A stretch of DNA of 5,305 nt, taken from positions 1-5,305 of the forward strand of contig JAQGKJ010000664.1 of the NCBI GenBank assembly GCA_028290165.1, read 5' to 3'. Every line of letters begins with the position of its first letter. Positions within the stretch are counted from its first letter, which is position 1. The notes under the pieces were generated by a model, which worked only from the letters and a program-made list of their open reading frames with translations, had not been told where the DNA came from and did no database searches. Of the stretch, positions 1 to 5,305 are shown piece after piece. This stretch comes from Bradyrhizobium sp. (GTDB lineage Bacteria > Pseudomonadota > Alphaproteobacteria > Rhizobiales > Xanthobacteraceae). The translations under genes and the position numbers were made by a program.

Positions 1-255
1 GGCCCGGCCCGCCTGGCCGGGCGCAACCGGATCGCCGACCGTCACGCTTCTTTCCTGGAGACGACCCCCGATCCTGAAAGCCAGACTGATCGGATCCTTG
101 GCCTGAATTTGACCGGTCAAACTGATCGTATCGCCACTTAGAGTGTGCTGGATCGAGGTCACGCGCACCGGTCTGATTTCGACTTTCTTGGGCTGCTCCT
201 TGCCGCATGCAGCGATCGACAGCGTGACCGCGATGACGAGTGGGATTTGTTTCAT
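1..255 (-). CDS. RND efflux periplasmic adaptor (membrane fusion protein), N-terminal part, lipoprotein
   Basis: This is the first 85 residues of a periplasmic adaptor that would link an inner-membrane RND pump to an outer-membrane channel; the gene runs off the left edge. The start is the ATG at 255, with a GAGGTG ribosome-binding site eight bases upstream (264-269). The protein opens with a basic residue, a hydrophobic stretch (LVIAVTLSIAAC) and a lipobox IAAC, so Cys17 should be lipidated after cleavage by signal peptidase II. A short hydrophilic linker (KEQPKK) follows. Then comes the first beta-barrel strand and the first half of the lipoyl-like domain, typical of AcrA/HlyD-family adaptors: SGDTISLTGQIQAKD (residues 40-54), then LAFRIGGRLQERSVTVGDPV (58-77) and PGQ (79-81). 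The usual continuation resembling VLARL is missing and reads AGRA. The gene follows cydB in the same direction after 78 bp that hold operator-like dyads. The RND pump gene would be expected beyond the edge. The family is clear; the substrate cannot be told. Confidence 0.87.
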   Translation of the reverse strand, partial: MKQIPLVIAVTLSIAACGKEQPKKVEIRPVRVTSIQHTLSGDTISLTGQIQAKDPISLAFRIGGRLQERSVTVGDPVAPGQAGRA

Positions 256-263
256 CGCGATAA

Positions 264-269
264 CACCTC
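264..269 (-). promoter_or_regulatory. Ribosome-binding site of the RND adaptor gene
   Basis: On the minus strand GAGGTG lies eight bases before the ATG at 255. It supports this start, which is otherwise based only on the signal peptide because the gene is truncated. Confidence 0.65.
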
Positions 270-272
270 ATT

Positions 273-293
273 CAATCTGCCAGATTGTCTGGC
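273..293 (-). promoter_or_regulatory. Overlapping inverted repeats, candidate operator upstream of the efflux adaptor
   Basis: Two perfect dyads overlap here. The first is CAATCTG-C-CAGATTG at 273-287, with 7-bp arms and a 1-bp spacer. The second is GCCAGA-TTG-TCTGGC at 279-293, with 6-bp arms and a 3-bp spacer. A shorter dyad, TGGCG-CT-CGCCA, continues at 290-301. The cluster ends 17 bp before the start codon of the adaptor gene and just upstream of its ribosome-binding site. RND adaptor genes are commonly repressed by TetR- or MarR-family regulators that bind such palindromes near the start. That role is inferred here, since no regulator gene is in the window. A transcript structure is the alternative. 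Confidence 0.5.
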
Positions 294-309
294 GCTCGCC
301 ATTCTCAGA

Positions 310-328
310 TAGAGGCCACCGGCCTCCA
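310..328 (-). terminator. GC-rich hairpin after cydB, possible weak terminator
   Basis: GAGGCC-GGT-GGCCTC (312-326) is a perfect 6-bp stem with a 3-base loop. It extends to 8 bp through one G-U and one A-T pair, and starts a few bases after the cydB stop codon. No run of T follows on the minus strand (TATCTGAG), so it is not a convincing intrinsic terminator. It may slow transcription, protect the 3' end of the oxidase message, or mark the end of the oxidase operon before the efflux gene. Confidence 0.33.
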
Positions 329-333
329 AGCTC

Positions 334-1320
334 CTAGTATTCCTCTGGCGCTTCAACGATCTTCCCTCGAAACACGCGATAGACCGCACCTGTGTATGTG
401 AGGGTGAGTGGCAGAACGAAAAGCCCGGCTCCCCAGAACATGAAGTACAGGCTTGAGGGCGGTGCGGCGGCCTGGTCGATGGTCACGGCAAACGGTATCA
501 TGAACGGCCAGAACGAGATGGCGAGCGTCCCGAACGCCGAAAGGAAGATTAGTGCCGTCATGCGGAACGGCTGGCCATCGTTTTGGTCACTGATGCCCCG
601 GACCAGAAAGACCGCGGCAACCGCGCCAATAGCAGGAAATATGAGAAGGTATGGACGTTCGATCCATCGATTCATGATGCGGAGGTCAAGAACGAGAGCA
701 TAAATGAAGGCGACGGCTAGAAAGCTGAAGACGCCGATCGTGAGCGGTCGCAAAAGAGCATGGGCGCGTGCGCGCAAGATGCCTTCGCATTTTGCGGTCA
801 GCCACCCGGCCCCCAACAGGGCGTAACCGAAACAGAGACCAATTCCGCAAAGGCAGGCAAACGGGCTGAGCCAACCGAAGGTGCCTCCGACATATTGCCC
901 ATCTTGCATAGGAAGGCCTTCGACCAACGCTCCGACCGTCACGCCTTGCACAAACGACGCGATCAGGGAGCCGCCGAAGAAGCCGAGGTCCCATAGCCAG
1001 CGGGTGCTAGTCGCCTTGTATCGAAACTCGAAAGCGACGCCGCGCAGGATCAGCGCGCCAAGCATCAGTGTGATCGGCAGATAGAACGCGGATAGCAAAG
1101 TCGCATATACTCGAGGAAACGCTCCGAACAAGATCGTGCCGGTGAATATCAACCACGTCTCGTTGCCGTCCCAAACTGGAGAAATCGCGGACAGCATCTT
1201 TCGGCGTAGCTCCTCATTCCGAGTAAAGCCGAAGAGAATTCCTACGCCGAGATCGAAGCCGTCCAGGATCACGTAAAGCAATGTTGTCAGCGCCAGCACG
1301 GCCACCCAAAACATGATCAT
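334..1320 (-). CDS. cydB: Cytochrome bd-type (cyanide-insensitive) quinol oxidase subunit II
   Basis: Subunit II of the inner-membrane quinol:O2 oxidoreductase, which pairs with subunit I and stabilises its haem groups. The product is 328 aa with about nine membrane spans (roughly 3-30, 56-76, 79-98, 113-135, 150-173, 195-212, 222-241, 255-277, 290-313). Family hallmarks are visible: LYVILDGFDLGVG (15-27), PVWDGNETWLI (48-58), FGAFPRVYATLLSAFYLP (65-82) and LRGVAFEFR (92-100). The length is close to the usual 330-380 aa. The ATG at 1320 forms an ATGA overlap with the cydA stop, so translation is probably coupled. The same frame stays open further upstream to 1740, but that part lies inside cydA and is an artefact. 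A second ATG two codons in (1314) is possible but less likely. The cioB name used for the cyanide-insensitive subtype would suit equally. No cydX-like small subunit gene follows. Confidence 0.95.
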   Translation of the reverse strand: MIMFWVAVLALTTLLYVILDGFDLGVGILFGFTRNEELRRKMLSAISPVWDGNETWLIFTGTILFGAFPRVYATLLSAFYLPITLMLGALILRGVAFEFRYKATSTRWLWDLGFFGGSLIASFVQGVTVGALVEGLPMQDGQYVGGTFGWLSPFACLCGIGLCFGYALLGAGWLTAKCEGILRARAHALLRPLTIGVFSFLAVAFIYALVLDLRIMNRWIERPYLLIFPAIGAVAAVFLVRGISDQNDGQPFRMTALIFLSAFGTLAISFWPFMIPFAVTIDQAAAPPSSLYFMFWGAGLFVLPLTLTYTGAVYRVFRGKIVEAPEEY

Positions 1321-2720
1321 CGTCCGCCCCCCGCCGCAATAGTTTCCGCCTCGGGGCTGGCACCGGGCAATGCGAGCGGGCGTTTGGCGTTGGTCGCGGA
1401 TGGAGCCGCACCCGCCGACGGCCCCGCCTTGAGCATCCGGTAGATGAACAGCGTTCCGAAGCTGAAAATCAGGAAGTAGATGATCCCGAAGAAGATCAGC
1501 GAGGTCAGCGTCGCGGCGACAGTCAAATGCGGGGTGACTGCGTCGGCTGTCTTCAGCAGTCCATAAACGGTCCAGGGCTGGCGCCCGACCTCCGCCGTAA
1601 ACCATCCGGTCAGCGTCGCAATGAAAGGCAGCGGGAAACTGAGAAACGTGGCCCAAAGAAGCAGTCGCTGACCGTACGTACGCCCGGTAAGCAGAAAAAA
1701 AGATCCCAGCCAGGCGATCGCCAGCATCAGCAGGCCGCACCCGACCATGATTCTGAAGGTGAAGAACGGGATCAAAACCGGCGGGCGTTCCTCGCGCGGA
1801 AAACTAGTGAGACCAACTTCCTTGGAGTTGAGGGTCATGGTTGCGATTAGACTGCCAAGATAGGGGATCTTGAGCTCGAATCGATTGCTTTCCGAAACCG
1901 GATCCGGAATTGCGATCAGAACCTCGGCGGCTGGCTGTTCGTCGAGCCAGCGCCCTTCGATCGCGGCGAACTTCGCCGGCTGCTTTTCATGCACGAAGTC
2001 CCCGTTCAAGTGCCCAAAAAATAGTTGCAAGGGAACGACGATGGCGGCCAGGTACAACCCCATCCGTAGCATCACCGCCGACTCGACGGCGTACGTGTTC
2101 CGGAGCCTGTACCAAGCGCCTGTTGCCGCGACGCAAAAGGCGCCCGTCAGATATGCCGCGATCAGCATGTGCGGAAACCGCACCCAGACGACCGGACTGA
2201 AAATTATCGCATACCAGTCCGTGGGCACGAAAATCCCATTTTGAAGCTGATATCCCACCGGGGCCTGCATCCAACTGTTGTTCACCATGATCCAGAACGC
2301 ACTGAACGTCGTACCCAGGGCCACCATCAAGGTGGACAGGAAATAGAGCGCGGGTGAAACGCGCGACCGACCGAAGATGAGCATGCCGAAGAACGACGCC
2401 TCGAGGGCGAATGCGGTGAAGGTCTCATAGGACAGCAACGGGCCCTGTATCGGTCCCGTTGCTTCCGAAAGTCTGCTCCAGTTCGTACCGAATTCGAAAC
2501 CCATCACGACGCCGGAGACGACACCCAATCCGAATGCGACGCCGAAAATCTTGAGCCAGAAGTCGAACAGTCGGCGATAGACCGGTCTCGCGGTAACGAG
2601 GTGCATACCTTCGAGTACGGCCAGCCAGGCGGCCAGGCCAATCGTAAAAGACGGGAAAATAATGTGGAAGGAGATCGTGAACGCAAATTGCAGACGGGAC
2701 AAAAACAACGCGGTGAACAT
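1317..2720 (-). CDS. cydA: Cytochrome bd-type (cyanide-insensitive, short Q-loop) quinol oxidase subunit I
   Basis: Catalytic subunit that oxidises quinol on the periplasmic side and reduces O2 to water at a haem site in the inner membrane. It has 467 aa and about nine membrane spans. Ligands known from E. coli CydA can be placed by alignment: His19 (haem b595 in E. coli), His184 (E. coli 186) and Met325 (E. coli 393) for haem b558. Glu99 and Glu107 are present, as is Glu377 in GWFTAEVGRQPW (372-383). The quinol-site motif KQPAKFAAIE (246-255) keeps Lys250 and Glu255. Relative to E. coli, about 66 residues are missing between this motif and Met325, which gives the short Q-loop typical of CIO oxidases (cioA). 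Residues 431-467 form an Ala/Pro/Gly-rich tail. A GGAAGGGG ribosome site (2728-2735) precedes the ATG. The gene lies 31 bp after poxB and overlaps cydB by 4 bp, which suggests one operon. Haem content (b/b/d or all b) cannot be read from sequence. Confidence 0.96.
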   Translation of the reverse strand: MFTALFLSRLQFAFTISFHIIFPSFTIGLAAWLAVLEGMHLVTARPVYRRLFDFWLKIFGVAFGLGVVSGVVMGFEFGTNWSRLSEATGPIQGPLLSYETFTAFALEASFFGMLIFGRSRVSPALYFLSTLMVALGTTFSAFWIMVNNSWMQAPVGYQLQNGIFVPTDWYAIIFSPVVWVRFPHMLIAAYLTGAFCVAATGAWYRLRNTYAVESAVMLRMGLYLAAIVVPLQLFFGHLNGDFVHEKQPAKFAAIEGRWLDEQPAAEVLIAIPDPVSESNRFELKIPYLGSLIATMTLNSKEVGLTSFPREERPPVLIPFFTFRIMVGCGLLMLAIAWLGSFFLLTGRTYGQRLLLWATFLSFPLPFIATLTGWFTAEVGRQPWTVYGLLKTADAVTPHLTVAATLTSLIFFGIIYFLIFSFGTLFIYRMLKAGPSAGAAPSATNAKRPLALPGASPEAETIAAGGGR

Positions 2721-2727
2721 GGTCGAT

Positions 2728-2735
2728 CCCCTTCC
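2728..2735 (-). promoter_or_regulatory. Ribosome-binding site of cydA
   Basis: GGAAGGGG on the minus strand lies seven bases before the cydA ATG at 2720, inside the 31-bp gap after the poxB stop. The gap is too short for a convincing separate promoter, so cydA is probably read through from poxB. Confidence 0.6.
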
Positions 2736-2751
2736 GTCGAGTGTCTTGGTG

Positions 2752-4470
2752 TCAGCGCGTCAGGTTGACCTTCGCCAAATCAATGAGTTCGTGTGCCCGG
2801 CCGTCCAGGACGGCTTTCATCATGAACATTCCGAAGTGATAAGCTTCGTCCACGGTCGTTTTCGGTGGCATCACCAGTTCCTGGCGGGCGCTCACCACGT
2901 CGACGAGTGCCGGGCCGTCATGGCGGAACGCTTCGGTTAAGGCGCCCTTTAGGTCCTGTGGTTTTTCGACGCGAATTCCCTTGATGCCCATGGCCTCCGC
3001 CATTGCGGCGAAGTTCGGGTTTTTGAGATCGCAACCTACATCGACGAAGCCGCCGGCTTTCATTTCCAATTCAACGAAGCCCAACGTTCCATTGTTCAGT
3101 AGGACGACCTTCACGGGCAAGCCGATCTGAGATAGTGTAACGAACTCCCCCATCATCATCGTGAAACCTCCATCTCCCGACATGGAGATAACCTGCCGCT
3201 TTGGAAATTCTGCCTGTGCGCCTATGGCATGCAACAGCGCATTCGCCATCGATCCATGGTTGAAGGATCCCACGATCCGGCGCTTTCCGTTTACTTTGAG
3301 ATATCGCGCCGTCCAGGCAATTGGAGTGCCGACGTCGCACGTGAAGACCGCATCGTCGGCCGTCAGCTCGCTTACGAGACTCGTAACGTACTGTAGATGG
3401 ATCAGCTTGCTTGACGGACTGCTTTCCGCGAGCTTGTCCAGACTACGACGCGCCCGCTTATAGTCGGACAGCGCATCGTCGAGGTGGCTCCTGTCGGTTT
3501 TTTCAACGAGAGAGGGCATCAACCCGGCGAGGGTCTCCTTCACCTGGCCTAATAGACCAAGAGTCAGTGGACAACGATTGCCCAACGCCTCGGGCCGGAT
3601 GTCGATTTGCGCTATGCGAGCATGGTCCGGATAGAATTGCCGATAAGGAAAGTCGGTGCCCAACAATAAGAGTGCGTCGCAATTCTTCATGGCTGCGTAG
3701 CCTGAGGCAAACCCTACCAGCCCGGTCATACCCACGTCGTAAGGGTTGTCGTATTCGATATATTCCTTGCAGCGAAGAGAATGAACGATCGGCGCTTTCA
3801 GCAGCCGCGCCACTTCGATGACCTCCGAATGTGCACCCTCACATCCCGCACCGCACATCAAAGTCACGCGCGCCGCGCCGTTAAGAAGGGATGCAAGACT
3901 GGCGACGTCGGCGTCGCTGGGACGGACGATGGGGCGACTTGGCAGGATCCACGGGGGAACCTTGGCAGGCAATGGCCTAAGCGCGACGTCACCGGGAATC
4001 ACCACCGCAGCGACGCCCCGCTTGGCGACCGCAACGCGCATGGCCCGCGTGAGGATTTGAGGCGACTGATCTGGGTTCGAAACCATTTCTACGTAGTGGG
4101 AGCACTCCTTGAACAGGCTTTCTGGATGCGTCGCCTGAAAATAGTCGATCCCTATCTCCGTGCTGGGAATGTGCGCAGCTATTGCAAGGATCGGCACGCC
4201 GCTGCGATGGCAGTCGAACAAACCATTGATGAGATGCAGATTGCCTGGACCGCAGCTTCCCGCGCAGACTGCGAGTTCTCCGGTGAGATGAGCTTCGGCG
4301 CCTGCCGCAAAAGCCGCTCCTTCCTCATGTCGCATGTGAATCCAGTCGATGGTACCAAGGCGGCGGAGCGCATCACTGAAACCGTTGAGCGAGTCGCCTA
4401 CGACGCCATAAACGCGCTTGATGCCGGCTTCAGCCAACGCACTTGCCATGAAGTCTGCCGCTGTGCTCAT
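2752..4470 (-). CDS. poxB: Pyruvate:quinone oxidoreductase (pyruvate dehydrogenase, quinone; pyruvate oxidase)
   Basis: A ThDP- and FAD-dependent peripheral membrane flavoenzyme that decarboxylates pyruvate to acetate and CO2 and passes two electrons to membrane quinone. At 572 aa it has the same length as E. coli PoxB and is collinear with it. The N-terminal ThDP domain has Glu50 in RHEE (47-50), GELAVCAGSCGPGNLHLING (64-83) and FDCHR (85-89). The central FAD domain (about 180-340) includes GTDFPYRQFYP (271-281). The C-terminal ThDP domain has the diphosphate/Mg motif GDGG (432-435) ending in Asn459-Asn460, then GFVELEMKAGGF (464-475) with the active-site Phe465. The tail LIDLAKVNLTR (562-572) matches the lipid-binding C-terminal peptide that activates E. 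coli PoxB at the membrane. The start is the ATG at 4470 with AAGGA six bases upstream. A TTG at 4485 would place that ribosome site inside the coding sequence and is rejected. It lies directly upstream of cydAB, so its quinol can feed that oxidase. Acetolactate synthase-type relatives are less likely given the near-identical motifs. Confidence 0.95.
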   Translation of the reverse strand: MSTAADFMASALAEAGIKRVYGVVGDSLNGFSDALRRLGTIDWIHMRHEEGAAFAAGAEAHLTGELAVCAGSCGPGNLHLINGLFDCHRSGVPILAIAAHIPSTEIGIDYFQATHPESLFKECSHYVEMVSNPDQSPQILTRAMRVAVAKRGVAAVVIPGDVALRPLPAKVPPWILPSRPIVRPSDADVASLASLLNGAARVTLMCGAGCEGAHSEVIEVARLLKAPIVHSLRCKEYIEYDNPYDVGMTGLVGFASGYAAMKNCDALLLLGTDFPYRQFYPDHARIAQIDIRPEALGNRCPLTLGLLGQVKETLAGLMPSLVEKTDRSHLDDALSDYKRARRSLDKLAESSPSSKLIHLQYVTSLVSELTADDAVFTCDVGTPIAWTARYLKVNGKRRIVGSFNHGSMANALLHAIGAQAEFPKRQVISMSGDGGFTMMMGEFVTLSQIGLPVKVVLLNNGTLGFVELEMKAGGFVDVGCDLKNPNFAAMAEAMGIKGIRVEKPQDLKGALTEAFRHDGPALVDVVSARQELVMPPKTTVDEAYHFGMFMMKAVLDGRAHELIDLAKVNLTR

Positions 4471-4649
4471 TTTGGTTCCTTTCAACGTTTTGCTTTGCTC
4501 TTTGGTGACGGAGTTGTTTTAAGCTGTCGCTAGGCGCGCCCGGAGCTCAAGCAGCCTCGACAACGGAAGCTGCCAGCGACCGATCCCCAGAACGCTGCAA
4601 GAGCGGGAATATTGGCAAAGCCCAAGTTGCTGCCGTTTGCGCCTTGACG
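4471..4649 (-). other. Intergenic region between NDH-2 and poxB, possible poxB promoter
   Basis: This 179-bp gap holds no convincing gene and no stem followed by a T run, so read-through from NDH-2 is possible. It is long enough for a promoter. The best -35-like element I see is TTGAGC (4545-4550, minus strand), but no good -10 element stands at 16-18 bp; the nearest A/T-rich stretch, CTTAAAAC, lies slightly too far downstream. I found no FNR/FixK-type TTGAT-N4-ATCAA site. A weak 5-bp stem GCAGC/GCTGC occurs near 4551-4573. Whether poxB-cydAB has its own promoter is open. Confidence 0.35.
4477..4483 (-). promoter_or_regulatory. Ribosome-binding site that fixes the poxB start
   Basis: GAAAGGA on the minus strand ends six bases before the ATG at 4470. 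It falls on codons 2-3 of the longer TTG-initiated reading frame, which argues for the ATG and a 572-residue product. Confidence 0.7.
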
Positions 4650-5305
4650 CTATTTGTCTCTTTGCGGCTCTTCGGACATCAGCCGTGAGCTTCGCTGTCC
4701 GCTGAAATAACTCCACAGCCATTGTGTTCGAACGCGCATGCGGTTGTGACGCTGAGGAAGAGAAATAAGATGGACCGCAGCCCACACCAACCAGGCCAGA
4801 AACCCGCTCATCCGGATTCGACCCGTCTCCATGATCGCAAAGTTCTTGCCGATCACGGCCATACTTCCTTTATCCAGGTAACGGAACGGACGCGGCGGCG
4901 ACTTGCCCTTGAGTTCACTTGCAATGAAACGACCGACATAGCGACCTTGCCGGATCGCCGCCTGGGCGACACCTGGAACAGGCCGGCCGTCTTGAATTAA
5001 CGAGGCGGTATCGCCAACTACAAATATTCCTTGGTTGTCAGGCACGTTCATGAAAGGTCCGACGCACGCGCGCCCCGCGCGATCAGTCTGAACACCAGAC
5101 ATCCTGACGATCCGAGATGGCGCAACGCCAGCCGTCCAAAGCACTGTTGCACTCTTGAATAATTTTCCGGCGACCGTCACGCCTTGCTCGTTTATCTTTT
5201 CTACGATGGCACCGGCCATCACTTCGACGCCCAATCTATCGAGCCTCTTGGCTGCCTTTTTCGATAATGATTCGGCGTAGCTCGGCAGCACGCGGCTTCC
5301 ACCCT
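4650..5305 (-). CDS. Type II NADH:quinone oxidoreductase (NDH-2), C-terminal part
   Basis: A single-subunit FAD enzyme that transfers electrons from NADH to quinone at the cytoplasmic face of the inner membrane without pumping protons. About 217 residues of the C-terminal half are present; the start lies beyond the right edge. GTG at 5291 is internal (reading GGSRVLPSYAESLS), not a start. Visible hallmarks are LDRLGVEV, the second-nucleotide-fold end VLWTAGVAPS, the FAD-binding motif GIFVVGDTASL and the quinone-site region VPGVAQAAIRQGRYVGRFI. FRYLDKGSMAVIGK follows, and then the membrane-anchoring end SGFLAWLVWAAVHLISLP, NRMRVRTQWLWSYF and RSSRLM. The motif usually written AQxAxQ reads AQAAIR here, followed by Q. 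The stop is TAG at 4652-4650. The gene precedes poxB by 179 bp on the same strand and supplies a second quinone-reducing activity to the cluster. The ndh name is likely but the N-terminal Rossmann fold is not visible. Confidence 0.92.
   Translation of the reverse strand, partial: GGSRVLPSYAESLSKKAAKRLDRLGVEVMAGAIVEKINEQGVTVAGKLFKSATVLWTAGVAPSRIVRMSGVQTDRAGRACVGPFMNVPDNQGIFVVGDTASLIQDGRPVPGVAQAAIRQGRYVGRFIASELKGKSPPRPFRYLDKGSMAVIGKNFAIMETGRIRMSGFLAWLVWAAVHLISLPQRHNRMRVRTQWLWSYFSGQRSSRLMSEEPQRDK

Noticed and set aside
252..302. 16-codon leader frame (MASARQSGRLNEVLSR) whose TGA overlaps the adaptor ATG
   Set aside because: The overlap is suggestive of coupling, but there is no ribosome-binding site before its ATG and the composition gives no attenuation signal. 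The dyads in this stretch fit a DNA operator better.
143..337. 64-codon plus-strand frame at the left end
   Set aside because: It is antisense to the lipoprotein adaptor gene and to the operator-like gap, with no supporting ribosome site or homology.
1321..1740. N-terminal extension of the cydB frame by 140 codons
   Set aside because: The extension lies inside cydA, begins at a GTG, and has no subunit II homology. The family N-terminus starts at the ATG at 1320.
4471..4485. TTG start giving a 577-residue PoxB
   Set aside because: The AAGGA ribosome site would fall inside this extension, and the ATG at 4470 gives the same length as E. coli PoxB.
3781..4533. 250-codon open frame on the plus strand, antisense to poxB
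   Set aside because: It lies almost wholly opposite a clear PoxB coding sequence and its product is rich in Arg, Ala and Cys with no recognisable domain. Long antisense frames are expected in GC-rich genes.
4519..4785. 88-codon minus-strand frame spanning the NDH-2 3' end and the spacer
   Set aside because: Most of it is the NDH-2 C-terminal region read in another frame, and its Arg- and Ser-rich product resembles no known family.

Overview
The window looks like a GC-rich proteobacterial chromosome segment. Protein similarity recalled from memory suggests an alphaproteobacterium of the Hyphomicrobiales type, but the sequence alone does not fix the genus. All five genes lie on the minus strand, so the transcriptional order runs from the right edge to the left.

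In that order the layout is as follows. (1) 5305-4650: the C-terminal half of a type II NADH:quinone oxidoreductase (NDH-2), cut by the right edge. (2) 4649-4471: a 179-bp gap with no clear terminator. (3) 4470-2752: a full-length pyruvate:quinone oxidoreductase, PoxB (572 aa). (4) 2720-1317: subunit I of a cytochrome bd-type quinol oxidase with a short Q-loop (CioA/CydA, 467 aa), 31 bp after poxB. (5) 1320-334: subunit II (CioB/CydB, 328 aa), joined to subunit I by an ATGA stop/start overlap. (6) 333-256: a 78-bp gap with a GC-rich hairpin just after the oxidase and overlapping inverted repeats just before the next gene. (7) 255-1: the first 85 residues of a lipoprotein periplasmic adaptor (AcrA/HlyD-like, MFP) of an RND efflux system, cut by the left edge.

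The first four genes form a compact respiratory branch. NDH-2 and PoxB pass electrons from NADH and from pyruvate to membrane quinone without pumping protons. The bd-type oxidase then reoxidises quinol with O2 and does not pump protons either, conserving energy only through the sidedness of quinol oxidation. Such a branch suits redox overflow, low oxygen, or conditions where haem-copper oxidases are inhibited. The RND adaptor probably begins a separate efflux operon, because an operator-like palindrome cluster sits directly in front of it. Nothing here is a mobile element, CRISPR array, tRNA or rRNA. The most unusual points are the four-gene electron-transfer cluster, the overlapping dyads before the efflux gene, and an atypical residue in the NDH-2 quinone-site motif.
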